From positions 1-39,765 of the forward strand of contig JAGYLD010000017.1 in assembly GCA_018401355.1 (NCBI GenBank): a stretch of DNA of 39,765 bases. Reading direction: 5' to 3'. The notes under the pieces are model-generated. The model was not told the origin of the DNA and did not search any database. It saw only the letters and a list, made by a program, of their open reading frames with translations. This document shows positions 8,814-16,537 of the stretch, in pieces. How positions within the stretch are numbered: position 1 is the stretch's first letter; each line of letters starts with the position of its first letter. Both the position numbers and the translations under genes were made by a program. Source of the DNA: Bacteroidales bacterium (GTDB lineage Bacteria; Bacteroidota; Bacteroidia; Bacteroidales; B18-G4).

Positions 8814-10315
8814 ATGAAAAATATAAAACATCTAATATAATTAGGTTTTTTATAGCTCTTCTTTTTGTCTTCACCCTGAATTTTACAAGTCAATCGCAGG
8901 AAATGTGGGGTATTGTTAACAGCAATTATGCTGGTTCTGCCGGTCTTACGATCAACCCTTCGTCTCTTGTGAACAGTAAGCTATACATGGATATCCATCT
9001 TTTATCCGGTGATATATTTGTGGAAAACAATTACATGTATATTCACAGGGAAGATTACAAGCTCTTTGAAATCCTCAGGGGAAATACACCCACGTACGGA
9101 AAGAACAACAATACTTTTGACCGCTTCATTAATACTGAGTTGAAAAATGCATATATGAATATTCGTATGCAGGGGCCTTCATTTATGCTGGTCAAGGGTG
9201 ATCATGCTTTTGCTTTTTATACAGCATTCCGTTCCATATTATCCTTAAGGAGAATGCCTTATGAGATTCCCAATTTTCTCTATGAAGGACTGGAGTATTC
9301 TCCCCAGCATAATATAAACTATAAGGATTATAACTTTAACATGACCAATATGGAGTGGGCAGAGTTCGGACTGACTTATTCCAGGGTGCTTTATAAACGT
9401 GGCCTGGATAGGTTAACAGGGGGGATCACGTTAAAGTACCTGTCTGGATTTGCCGGTGGTTATTTGAGTGCAAGAGAAATAGATTATGTGGTTCTTGATG
9501 ACAGTACAATTAACATACACAACCTTGATGCTGAAATTGGATATTCCATCCCGGTGGATTATCAGGACAATGATGCAAACTTATCTGATCCGTTTTTTAA
9601 GGGTAAAGGCTTTGGAGTAGATATTGGAGTCACCTTTTCCCGCACCAAGAGGGTAGCAGAAAGCAGAACATATAGTAAGTTGTGCCGTCAAAGCTATCCT
9701 GATTATTACTATAAGATTGGGTTCTCATTAATGGATATCGGCGCAATTAAGTTTTCTGATAATGCCCAAAAGCAAAAGTTTGATAACACAAGTGCATATC
9801 TTGACAGGTTGGATACTTTGAATTATTACAACCTCAATCAAATCACAGAATACTTGAGTTCAATGTTTTATGGTGATCCGGATGCGTCCCTGGAAGGAAA
9901 CAGCATTTCTATCGTTTTACCTTCGGCTTTCTCTGCGCAATTTGATTATCAGTTTATTCCTGACTGGTATGTTAATGCTACTGCTATCCTTCCATTAAGA
10001 CTGGGTAAAACATGGATACAACGTCCTTACCAATTATCAATAACACCACGTTATGAAAACTGGCTTTATGAAGTCAGCCTTCCTGTTTCGCTTTATGATA
10101 TGAGGTACCCAAGAATAGGGTTGGCTGCGAGATTCGCCTTTCTTACCATAGGAACAGATAAACTTGGCGGATTTTTTGGTTTGAGTGATTTTACAGGAAT
10201 GGACATATATTTTTCTGTCAAAATAAATTTCACAAAAGGACGATGTCCATTCACAGGAAGGTCAACGCATTGTTATAATGCAGAATACGGATATTCCTCC
10301 GGGCAAGGAAGGTAG
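8814..10315 (+). CDS. DUF5723 family exported protein, signal peptide out of frame with its ATG
   Basis: The uninterrupted reading frame from 8903 (ATG) to 10315 gives 470 residues beginning MWGIVNSNYAGSAGLTINPS, the conserved opening of the Bacteroidota DUF5723 family (probably outer-membrane barrel-like; function unknown). Upstream in the same frame lies a good signal peptide (TSNIIRFFIALLFVFTLNF, then TSQSQ), but that frame has no ATG, GTG or TTG start. The only nearby ATG (8814) is followed by five A bases and reads out of frame into a TAA after eight codons. One additional A in the A5 tract would join ATG-AAA-AAA directly to the signal peptide. So this is either a one-base assembly error, a true frameshift, or a slippage-controlled start. 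I annotate from the ATG; the intact open frame is 8789-10315. Confidence 0.8.
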
Positions 10316-10326
10316 TAAATAATTCT

Positions 10327-11661
10327 CTATTTGATAGCTTCTTTAGCCTTGCTTTTGGTGTTGATACCGGCTATCTTTTCAAGCATATCAGTTGTCAGGG
10401 ATTTTGGCCTTTCCAGTGGGTACATGAGTGCCCTGTCCCAAATAATGTTGGCTGCAATTCCGATGGCCCTTCCAATACCAAATAATACAGTATAAAAATC
10501 ATATTCTCTGACACCATAATGCCATTGCAAAACTCCTGACTGTGCATCTACATTGGGCCAGGGGTTTTTAGCCTTACCATGTTCCATGAGAATGGGTGGG
10601 ACTACCTTGTAAAGCATGTCAACATATTTGAACAAAGGATCATCGGGAAGGTGCTTCAGGCTGAATTCACGCTGAAGGGTATATCTGGGATCAGTTTTTC
10701 GCAGAACTGCATGGCCATAGCCCGGAATAACCATTCCTGCATTAAGGGTTTCCCATACATATTGTTTCAGTTCATCTTCTGTTGGTTCAGCACCGCCCAT
10801 TCTGTCCATTAATTCCTGTAGCCAGCGCAATACCTCCTGGTTGGCTAATCCATGTAAAGGCCCGGCAAGCCCATTGATCATTGCAGAAATACTGAGATAA
10901 ATGTCAGACAGTGAGCTGGCAACCAGATGACCGGTGTGTGCACTTACATTTCCGCTTTCATGATCGCTATGAATGATGAAATGCAACCTGGATACATCAT
11001 CATATGGTTTGTCCTTACCCATCATAAAGGCAAAATTTCCTCCAAAGTCAAGGTTGGGGTTTGATTGTATCCTTTTTCCGTCACGATAAAGTTTTGAATA
11101 AATGTATGTTGCGATTTCCGGCAGCTTGGCAATCAGGTTCAGGGAATCCTCAAACATCGGTTCCCAATAGTCCTCCTTGTGAATTCCTGCAAAATACTTC
11201 TTGTTAAAAAATGATTCGCGGTGCATCGTCAGGATGGCGGAGGAAAATATTGTCATTGGATGACTGCAACATGGAAAAGCATCGATCACTTCATAAACAT
11301 ACCTTGGAACAATCCTTCTTTTACTAAATTCATCAGCACATTCCATGGCTTCTTTTTCTGAAGGTATTTCACCCGTCAGCAATAGATAGAGCAGTCCTTC
11401 AACATAAGGCATTTCAGAACCCTTGGGTTTTGGCAAAAGGGCGAAGACTTCTTTGAGGGTATATCCCCTGTATCTGATTCCCTCATTGGGATCAAGGTAG
11501 GATATGTCTGTTACAAGGCATTTAAGTCCCCTCATTCCGCCAAGGACCTTTGAGATAGTTACCTTATCCACTTCTACATTTCCGAATTCCTCATTCAGCT
11601 TTTTGACCCTGGGCCTCCATTCCTGGATCTTTTCATGCAGTTTATCTTTCAGTGTTGCCAT
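10327..11661 (-). CDS. gltA: Citrate synthase (eukaryote-like type)
   Basis: Condenses acetyl-CoA and oxaloacetate to citrate, the first TCA-cycle step. The 444-residue protein resembles the mitochondrial type more than the hexameric E. coli type. It shows HSDHESGNVSAHTGHL, PLHGLANQEV, GYGHAVLRKTDPRY and KNPWPNVDAQSGV. The catalytic residues are His270, His317 and Asp372, aligning with His274, His320 and Asp375 of pig citrate synthase. It follows icd by 45 bases on the same strand, so the two are probably one operon. Its stop is 11 bases from that of the convergent DUF5723 gene. The mitochondrial-like form is widespread in Bacteroidota and is no sign of recent transfer. Confidence 0.96.
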   Translation of the reverse strand: MATLKDKLHEKIQEWRPRVKKLNEEFGNVEVDKVTISKVLGGMRGLKCLVTDISYLDPNEGIRYRGYTLKEVFALLPKPKGSEMPYVEGLLYLLLTGEIPSEKEAMECADEFSKRRIVPRYVYEVIDAFPCCSHPMTIFSSAILTMHRESFFNKKYFAGIHKEDYWEPMFEDSLNLIAKLPEIATYIYSKLYRDGKRIQSNPNLDFGGNFAFMMGKDKPYDDVSRLHFIIHSDHESGNVSAHTGHLVASSLSDIYLSISAMINGLAGPLHGLANQEVLRWLQELMDRMGGAEPTEDELKQYVWETLNAGMVIPGYGHAVLRKTDPRYTLQREFSLKHLPDDPLFKYVDMLYKVVPPILMEHGKAKNPWPNVDAQSGVLQWHYGVREYDFYTVLFGIGRAIGIAANIIWDRALMYPLERPKSLTTDMLEKIAGINTKSKAKEAIK

Positions 11662-11706
11662 ATGTGCGAATCTTTAATTGTTATTTTAAGAAAAAGGAAC
11701 AAATCT

Positions 11707-13074
11707 TTACATGTTTTCAATGATGGTATTTCCAAAAGCAGAGCAACTCAAAAGTGTTGCTCCTTCCATCATTCTATGGTAATCGTAGGTAACTTTTTTC
11801 TGAACCACTGTCTTTTCAATTCCTGACCAGATCAGATCGTGGGCTTTTTCCCATCCAAGGTATTTAAACATCATAGCGCCTGATAATATTACGGAACTCG
11901 GATTAACTTTATCTAACCCGGCATATTTGGGAGCTGTGCCATGTGTTGCCTCAAAGATAGCATGCCCTGTTTCATAATTGATGTTTGCACCTGGTGCTGT
12001 TCCAATTCCTCCAATCTGGGCTGCCAAAGCGTCAGAAAGGTAATCTCCGTTAAGGTTCATTGTAGCCACCACATCAAATTCCCTGGCCCTTGTGAGTACT
12101 TGTTGCAGTGTAATATCTGCAATGGCATCCTTGATCAATAATTTATCTTTCCATTTACCATTACCATGTGTAGGCAATAACTCCAGTGCTTTCCTGACTT
12201 CTTGCTGAATGGCTTCTTTCTGAGCATTGGTCATTAGTTTGTAACCTGGCTCCAACAGCATTGCATTTTTTTCAATGCCAATGTTATTGTCCTTGTCATG
12301 GTTATCAATTATCCAGCTTTCTCGTTGCGTCACAGTTTGATCTCTGAACTCAGCAGTGGCCACTTCGTAACCCCAGTTCTTGAAAGCTCCTTCAGTAAAC
12401 TTCATGATATTGCCTTTATGTACGAGGGTTACAGATGGTTTGTTTTCCTTTAAAGCGTGTTTGATGGCAGCACGGACCAAACGTTTTGAACCTTCTTCTG
12501 AAATTGGCTTGATCCCGATACCTGAGGACTCCGGGAAACGGATCTTTTTTACGCCCATCTCTTGCTCAATAAACCGAATTACTTTTTTTACCTCTTCACT
12601 TCCCATTTGCCATTCAATACCGGCATATATGTCCTCGGTGTTTTCTCTGAAAATATCAATATCAACATCTTCAGGCTTTTTAACAGGGGATGGGGATCCG
12701 GTGATATATTTAACCGGTCTGAGACATACATAGAGATCAAGTATTTGTCTTAAAGCCACGTTCAGCGATCTGATACCCCCACCTACTGGTGTTGTCAATG
12801 GACCTTTTATCCCTACGAGATATTTTTTGAATGCATCAACTGTTTCCCGGGGCAGCCATTCACCAGTCCTGTTATATGAATCCTCTCCTGCGTAAACTTC
12901 TTTCCATATGATTTTACGATCAGTACCATAGGCTTTTTTAACTGCAGCATCAAAAACTTTTTGAGATGCACTCCAAATGTCCGGACCAATTCCATCACCT
13001 TGAATAAAAGGTATGATGGGATTTTTTGGCACATCCAGCTTTCCGCTAATAATAGTAATTTTAGATCCTTCCAT
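11707..13074 (-). CDS. icd: NADP-dependent isocitrate dehydrogenase
   Basis: Oxidatively decarboxylates isocitrate to 2-oxoglutarate. The 455-residue protein is of the homodimeric bacterial type: [13 protein letters not shown] contains the serine equivalent to the phosphorylated Ser113 of E. coli, and [17 protein letters not shown] is the metal-binding region. The motif [16 protein letters not shown] keeps the Lys-Tyr pair, and [10 protein letters not shown] keeps the Tyr and Arg that select NADP over NAD in E. coli Icd. A promoter with both -33 and -7 elements lies upstream. With gltA it forms the first half of the oxidative TCA arm. No aconitase gene is adjacent. Confidence 0.96.
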   Translation of the reverse strand: MEGSKITIISGKLDVPKNPIIPFIQGDGIGPDIWSASQKVFDAAVKKAYGTDRKIIWKEVYAGEDSYNRTGEWLPRETVDAFKKYLVGIKGPLTTPVGGGIRSLNVALRQILDLYVCLRPVKYITGSPSPVKKPEDVDIDIFRENTEDIYAGIEWQMGSEEVKKVIRFIEQEMGVKKIRFPESSGIGIKPISEEGSKRLVRAAIKHALKENKPSVTLVHKGNIMKFTEGAFKNWGYEVATAEFRDQTVTQRESWIIDNHDKDNNIGIEKNAMLLEPGYKLMTNAQKEAIQQEVRKALELLPTHGNGKWKDKLLIKDAIADITLQQVLTRAREFDVVATMNLNGDYLSDALAAQIGGIGTAPGANINYETGHAIFEATHGTAPKYAGLDKVNPSSVILSGAMMFKYLGWEKAHDLIWSGIEKTVVQKKVTYDYHRMMEGATLLSCSAFGNTIIENM

Positions 13075-13103
13075 GTAATAAATTTGTGTTTATTATAATA
13101 ATG

Positions 13104-13135
13104 TAAAAGTATGAATCTTTTGATTAATATTCAAA
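13104..13135 (-). promoter_or_regulatory. Promoter of icd-gltA
   Basis: Minus-strand TTTG (13132-13135) and TACTTTTA (13104-13111) are separated by 20 bases, matching the Bacteroidota TTTG/TAnnTTTG layout except for the last base of the -7. The predicted leader before icd is about 25 bases. Confidence 0.5.
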
Positions 13136-13219
13136 AATCTGTATATAATGTATTGTTAAATTAATCAACAATCAATGTATTTTTTTGTTTGAAATATAAA
13201 GCATATTTAGGTAAAAACC

Positions 13220-13618
13220 ATGAAGGACCATGTAATCTTATTTGATGGTGTTTGTAATCTTTGTAATGCATCCGTTCGTTTTATCCTGAAAAATGATGGT
13301 GGTGATAAGTTTTACTTTGCCACATTGCAATCAGAATTCGTTGCAAATCATGATCATTGCTTTGAGTATTCTATTGAAGATCCTGATACAGTGATTTATA
13401 TACGAAAAGATCATGTCTATTACAGGTCGAAAGCTGTAATAGAAATTCTAAGGGATCTGGGTGGTTTTTACAAAGTGTTTTTACTTTTTCTGATATTTCC
13501 TGAATCCTTCCGGGATTTTTTATACAGGTTCGTAGCAAATAACCGTTACAAATGGTTTGGTAAAATGGATGCCTGCCCTATAGTTCCGGAAAAATGGAAA
13601 GACCGCTTCCTGGATTAA
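13220..13618 (+). CDS. DCC-family thiol-disulfide oxidoreductase-like protein (DUF393)
   Basis: A 132-residue protein with the family-defining motif DGVCNLCN at residues 8-15 (D-x2-C-x2-C), a YxSxA-type segment YRSKAVIEILRDLGG and a C-terminal RFVANNRYKWFGK followed by a third Cys. The DCC family is thioredoxin-like and is named for its Asp and two Cys residues; its substrates are largely unknown. There is no signal peptide, so it is likely cytoplasmic. It is divergent from icd and 66 bases upstream of the PspC gene. Confidence 0.88.
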   Translation: MKDHVILFDGVCNLCNASVRFILKNDGGDKFYFATLQSEFVANHDHCFEYSIEDPDTVIYIRKDHVYYRSKAVIEILRDLGGFYKVFLLFLIFPESFRDFLYRFVANNRYKWFGKMDACPIVPEKWKDRFLD

Positions 13619-13659
13619 TTTTGGTCATTCTTCTTCCTGGAAAATGAATATTTTTAATG

Positions 13660-13667
13660 TATATTTG
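13660..13667 (+). promoter_or_regulatory. -7 promoter element for the PspC/LiaF-like pair
   Basis: TATATTTG is an exact TAnnTTTG match 17 bases before the ATG at 13685, giving a very short leader. It suggests the pspC-liaF pair has its own promoter separate from the DCC gene. Confidence 0.45.
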
Positions 13668-13684
13668 TTGTAAAAACAATCATA

Positions 13685-14131
13685 ATGAACAAAGGATTAT
13701 ATAGAAGCCGGCGCGATAGTATTATAGGAGGTGTTGCAGGGGGACTTGCAGAGTCTCTCAGAACAGACTCTACTTTAATACGTGTTTTGTTTGTCTTAAT
13801 GGCAGTTTTTTGGGGGGGTGGCATATTATTGTACATCATATTCTGGATTGCCCTCCCACTTGATCATGATCACACTTTAAATTCAGAGAATATGAAAAAC
13901 GATAGTCAATTAAGTGAGGAACAGAAAAATGACCAGCAGAAATGGTCCAAACCAAAAAATGATGGTAGCCTCATTGCCGGGTTAATTTTAATAGCCCTGG
14001 GTGTAATTTTTCTTATTGTTCGATTTGTGCCCAGAATAGATTTTGGGGATTTATGGCCTGTTATTCTTCTGGTTGCAGGTATCGCTTTAATTTGGTCAAG
14101 CTTTATAAGGAAAAAAAATGATGAAAAATGA
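13685..14131 (+). CDS. PspC-domain membrane protein with C-terminal LiaI/DUF5668-like segment
   Basis: A 148-residue inner-membrane protein. Residues 1-60 are a PspC domain (LYRSRRDSIIGGVAGGLAE, then a helix containing VFWGGGILLYIIFWIALPL). A charged linker follows, then two hydrophobic helices (SLIAGLILIALGVIFLIV and LWPVILLVAGIALIW) like the LiaI/DUF5668 membrane hairpin. PspC proteins sense or report cell-membrane stress together with the phage-shock or Lia systems. The stop overlaps the next start by four bases (ATGA), so translation is coupled. No PspA gene is seen in the window. Confidence 0.9.
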   Translation: MNKGLYRSRRDSIIGGVAGGLAESLRTDSTLIRVLFVLMAVFWGGGILLYIIFWIALPLDHDHTLNSENMKNDSQLSEEQKNDQQKWSKPKNDGSLIAGLILIALGVIFLIVRFVPRIDFGDLWPVILLVAGIALIWSSFIRKKNDEK

Positions 14132-15051
14132 AATATAAAAATGTTTTTTGGGGGGTAATCCTGGTGGTTCTGGGGATACTCTTTATTCTTAAGAATTTGA
14201 GTTTGATATACTTCACTTGGGGTGACATATGGAGCTTGTGGCCGGTTCTGTTGATCCTGTGGGGTATTTCTATTCTTCCTCTTAAATCAGGTTTAAAACT
14301 ATTACTTTCTCTGGTTGCAGTGGTAATAGCTGTATTGGTAATTGCTGAAAGAAATGGAGGGTGGGATAACAGAATTTATTGGAACAGGGATCATGATGAA
14401 ATGTACTCAGAGAGATGGGAAAAGCAGCAGTGGTCAGACCAGCAAGTTGCCGAACCATGGAATGCAGATATTGAAAAAGTCAGGTTGGTATTTGAGGCTG
14501 CAGCTGGGACCTTTGAGATCAATGGAACTACGGATGAACTTTTTGAGTTTACTCATGAGGGGAATTTAGGCCCTTATGAAATGAAAGTCTCCGGGCTTGA
14601 AAGCGAAAGAAAAATCAAGCTTGAGCTTACCGAAACGAATGTACAGGTTGGAAGGGTCAGAAACTATGCTGAAATGATGCTGAATACCAATCCTGTTTGG
14701 TATATAGATATCCACGCCGGTGCTGCCCGGATCAAGCTTGACCTGAGCCCTTTCAAGGTTGAGGATCTGGATATTGAAGGGGGTGCATCATCATTGGATG
14801 TTAAATTGGGTGACCTCTCAGAGGATCTCACTGTGAATATTGACGCTGGAGTTTCTTCCTTAACACTTAGGATACCTGAATCGGTGGGATGCGAAATAGA
14901 AACAGATTCCTTCCTGACAAGCCGTAATTTTAAAGGATTTGATAAGGTTGAAAGCGGAAGGTATCAGACCGGAAATTTTGAGGATTCCAATAAAAGGATT
15001 TTTATCAATATTGATACTGCTATTTCCAGTATCAAGATTATCAGAGAGTGA
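14128..15051 (+). CDS. LiaF-like membrane protein with toast-rack (DUF2154-like) domain
   Basis: A 307-residue protein. The first 75 residues hold the LiaI/LiaF membrane hairpin (NVFWGVILVVLGILFILKN and LWPVLLILWGISILPL) plus a third helix. Residues about 110-300 form a repetitive beta-solenoid-like domain (VEDLDIEGGASSLDVKLGDL, then NIDAGVSSLTLRIPE) of the toast-rack/LiaF C-terminal kind. In Firmicutes LiaF restrains the LiaRS two-component system; in Bacteroidota the pairing with PspC is common but the role is not established. It is translationally coupled to the PspC gene. Confidence 0.88.
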   Translation: MKYKNVFWGVILVVLGILFILKNLSLIYFTWGDIWSLWPVLLILWGISILPLKSGLKLLLSLVAVVIAVLVIAERNGGWDNRIYWNRDHDEMYSERWEKQQWSDQQVAEPWNADIEKVRLVFEAAAGTFEINGTTDELFEFTHEGNLGPYEMKVSGLESERKIKLELTETNVQVGRVRNYAEMMLNTNPVWYIDIHAGAARIKLDLSPFKVEDLDIEGGASSLDVKLGDLSEDLTVNIDAGVSSLTLRIPESVGCEIETDSFLTSRNFKGFDKVESGRYQTGNFEDSNKRIFINIDTAISSIKIIRE

Positions 15052-15105
15052 CCTTTAAGATTTTTTAAGATAAAACCATTTTATGTAACTCTGCCATCTT
15101 ATCCA

Positions 15106-15123
15106 TTTGGCACGTCATTTGAC
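15106..15123 (+). promoter_or_regulatory. Sigma-54-like -24/-12 element before the cbpA-type gene
   Basis: TTTGGCACGTCATTTGACA contains TTGGCACG, then four bases, then TTGA. This matches the RpoN consensus (YTGGCACG-N4-TTGCW) at all conserved positions except the C of the -12 GC, which is A. The start codon lies 15 bases beyond, so a transcript made from it would have almost no leader. I treat it as a candidate only. Confidence 0.35.
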
Positions 15124-15137
15124 ATATATCCTGCGAT

Positions 15138-16046
15138 ATGGAATATAAGGATTATTATAAAATTCTTGGGGTAAGCAAAAATGCCACTCAGGATGAGATC
15201 AAAAAGGCATATAGAAAACTTGCATTGAAATACCATCCTGATAAAAACCAGGGAAACAAGACAGCCGAGGAGAAATTCAAAACAATCTCAGAAGCTTACG
15301 AAGTTATAGGCAAAGCTGAGAACAGGAAGAAATATGATGAATTGGGGGCCAATTGGAAACAATATGAAAAGGCTGGTGCCCAGGAAGGTTTTGGAAGCCG
15401 TCACGCTGGAGGTACCCATTATGCCAACTATGATGATCTGTTCGGTGGAAGTGGTGGTTTCTCTGATTTCTTTGAAGCATTTTTTGGTGGTGGTTTTGGT
15501 GGCAGCAGGTCCGGGAGAAAAACTGCCTGGTCATCACCTGGTTCAGATTACGAAGCATCACTGGAGATCACACTGCAACAAGCTTATATTGGAACTTCTG
15601 CAACATTGCAGGTTGGTGATGAAAAGTTGAGGATCAATATCAAGCCCGGGGTTAAAAACGGACAGATCCTGAGAGTTAAGGGAAAGGGAGGAAAAGGAGC
15701 TGGTGGAGGTAAAAGCGGACATTTGTATTTGAAAGTAAAGATCTCGGAGAATAAGGAATTTGACCGTGTTGGAGATGACCTCCATACACAAGTGGATACA
15801 GATCTGTACACCGCAGTTCTTGGAGGAAAACAACCTGTCAGAACTTTTGACGGAACTGTAAACATAACCCTTCCAAAAGGTACACAGAACGGCAAGGTGA
15901 TGAGGTTGAAAGGTAAAGGAATGCCTGTTTATAATCAACCAGGCCATTTTGGCGATTTATATGTAAAGGTCAATGTGGTTATCCCGTCTAACCTGAATGA
16001 AAAGGAATTGGAATTGTTCCAGCAATTAAAAGAAACCAGGAGGTAA
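15138..16046 (+). CDS. cbpA: DnaJ/CbpA-type co-chaperone
   Basis: A J-domain protein that stimulates the ATPase of DnaK. The 302-residue protein has the J domain at residues 1-70 ([20 protein letters not shown], with HPDK at about 33-36), a Gly/Phe-rich region ([20 protein letters not shown]) and the two DnaJ C-terminal beta domains. It lacks the CxxCxGxG zinc repeats, which makes it a class B/CbpA type and not DnaJ proper. It stands 86 bases after the LiaF-like gene and is followed after one base by a small DinD/BRO-N-like gene. In many bacteria the matching position is held by the modulator CbpM. Confidence 0.93.
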   Translation: MEYKDYYKILGVSKNATQDEIKKAYRKLALKYHPDKNQGNKTAEEKFKTISEAYEVIGKAENRKKYDELGANWKQYEKAGAQEGFGSRHAGGTHYANYDDLFGGSGGFSDFFEAFFGGGFGGSRSGRKTAWSSPGSDYEASLEITLQQAYIGTSATLQVGDEKLRINIKPGVKNGQILRVKGKGGKGAGGGKSGHLYLKVKISENKEFDRVGDDLHTQVDTDLYTAVLGGKQPVRTFDGTVNITLPKGTQNGKVMRLKGKGMPVYNQPGHFGDLYVKVNVVIPSNLNEKELELFQQLKETRR

Positions 16047-16047
16047 T

Positions 16048-16392
16048 ATGAACAAACCCATCCTGTTCAGTGAATTAATGTACAGCCCGATCAACGAGTT
16101 TATTGAAGCTGTGCACATTTATGGATTAAAGTGTTATGCAAGTGACTTTGTCAGTGACTTTGACCTCGAAGCACATCATCTGGAAGTTGCTGTAGAAAGG
16201 GCTATCCTTGCATGTCAGGCGTTAAACATCCCTTCGTATTTTCATTTCAGGAAAATTTACAGGGTGGATGATGGGGGAGTTTATTCTGATTGGAAACTTT
16301 CACCTTACGGTTGTTACCTGACCCTGATCAATGCAGATCCTTCGAATATTATGATTGCCCGTTTTCAATCGTCCCTCATCATTGGCGATTAA
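16048..16392 (+). CDS. Small DinD/BRO-N-like protein next to CbpA
   Basis: A 114-residue protein starting one base after the cbpA stop, so almost surely co-translated. The C-terminal half (VERAILACQALNIPS, then WKLSPYGCYLTLINADPS) resembles the DinD/BRO-N core of damage-inducible protein D (pattern A..AC......H F....... W.LSRYACYLIxxNADP). It ends just after this core where DinD would continue for another 150 residues. There is no signal peptide or membrane segment. I do not see the MerR-like fold of CbpM. The function is unknown; its position argues for a partner or regulator of the J protein. The family assignment is from memory of motifs and is moderately sure. Confidence 0.7.
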   Translation: MNKPILFSELMYSPINEFIEAVHIYGLKCYASDFVSDFDLEAHHLEVAVERAILACQALNIPSYFHFRKIYRVDDGGVYSDWKLSPYGCYLTLINADPSNIMIARFQSSLIIGD

Positions 16393-16399
16393 AAAACCG

Positions 16400-16446
16400 T
16401 TAACTGTTTTTTACCTGCCGTTAACTTAATTAAATTTGATGTTAAA
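16400..16446 (+). promoter_or_regulatory. Phased TTAAC-type half-sites upstream of the TonB receptor
   Basis: TTAAC at 16400, TTTAC at 16410, TTAAC at 16421 and TTAAA at 16442 are spaced 10, 11 and 21 bases, that is one, one and two helical turns. The same half-site with the same phasing occurs in a longer array at 22714-22771, so both could be bound by the OmpR-type regulator encoded nearby. The surroundings are AT-rich, so chance is not excluded. Confidence 0.4.
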
Positions 16447-16501
16447 TGCTTTTTGGCATAATTTCACCATCAGGGAAGCAATTGTTTATTCAATAATTGA
16501 C

Positions 16502-16509
16502 TATTTTTG
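16502..16509 (+). promoter_or_regulatory. -7 promoter element for the TonB-dependent receptor
   Basis: TATTTTTG matches TAnnTTTG, with a TTG at 16482-16484 as possible -33. The predicted leader is about 20 bases before the ATG at 16538. Confidence 0.4.
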
Positions 16510-16537
16510 TCACTTTTCAGATTAATTCATTGAAGTA

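Noticed and set aside
10327-11661. Eukaryote-like citrate synthase as recent horizontal transfer
   Set aside because: This form is common in Bacteroidota, the gene is in an operon with icd, and its codon use looks like that of its neighbours.
15558-15947. Minus-strand open frames of about 100-130 codons inside cbpA
   Set aside because: They are shadows of the chaperone coding strand, with odd His/Phe/Ser-rich composition and no start signal.
16452-16468. TTTGGCATAATTTCACC as a sigma-54 promoter of the TonB receptor
   Set aside because: The -12 part lacks TTGC or a close form, the GC pair is missing, and a better TAnnTTTG promoter lies downstream.
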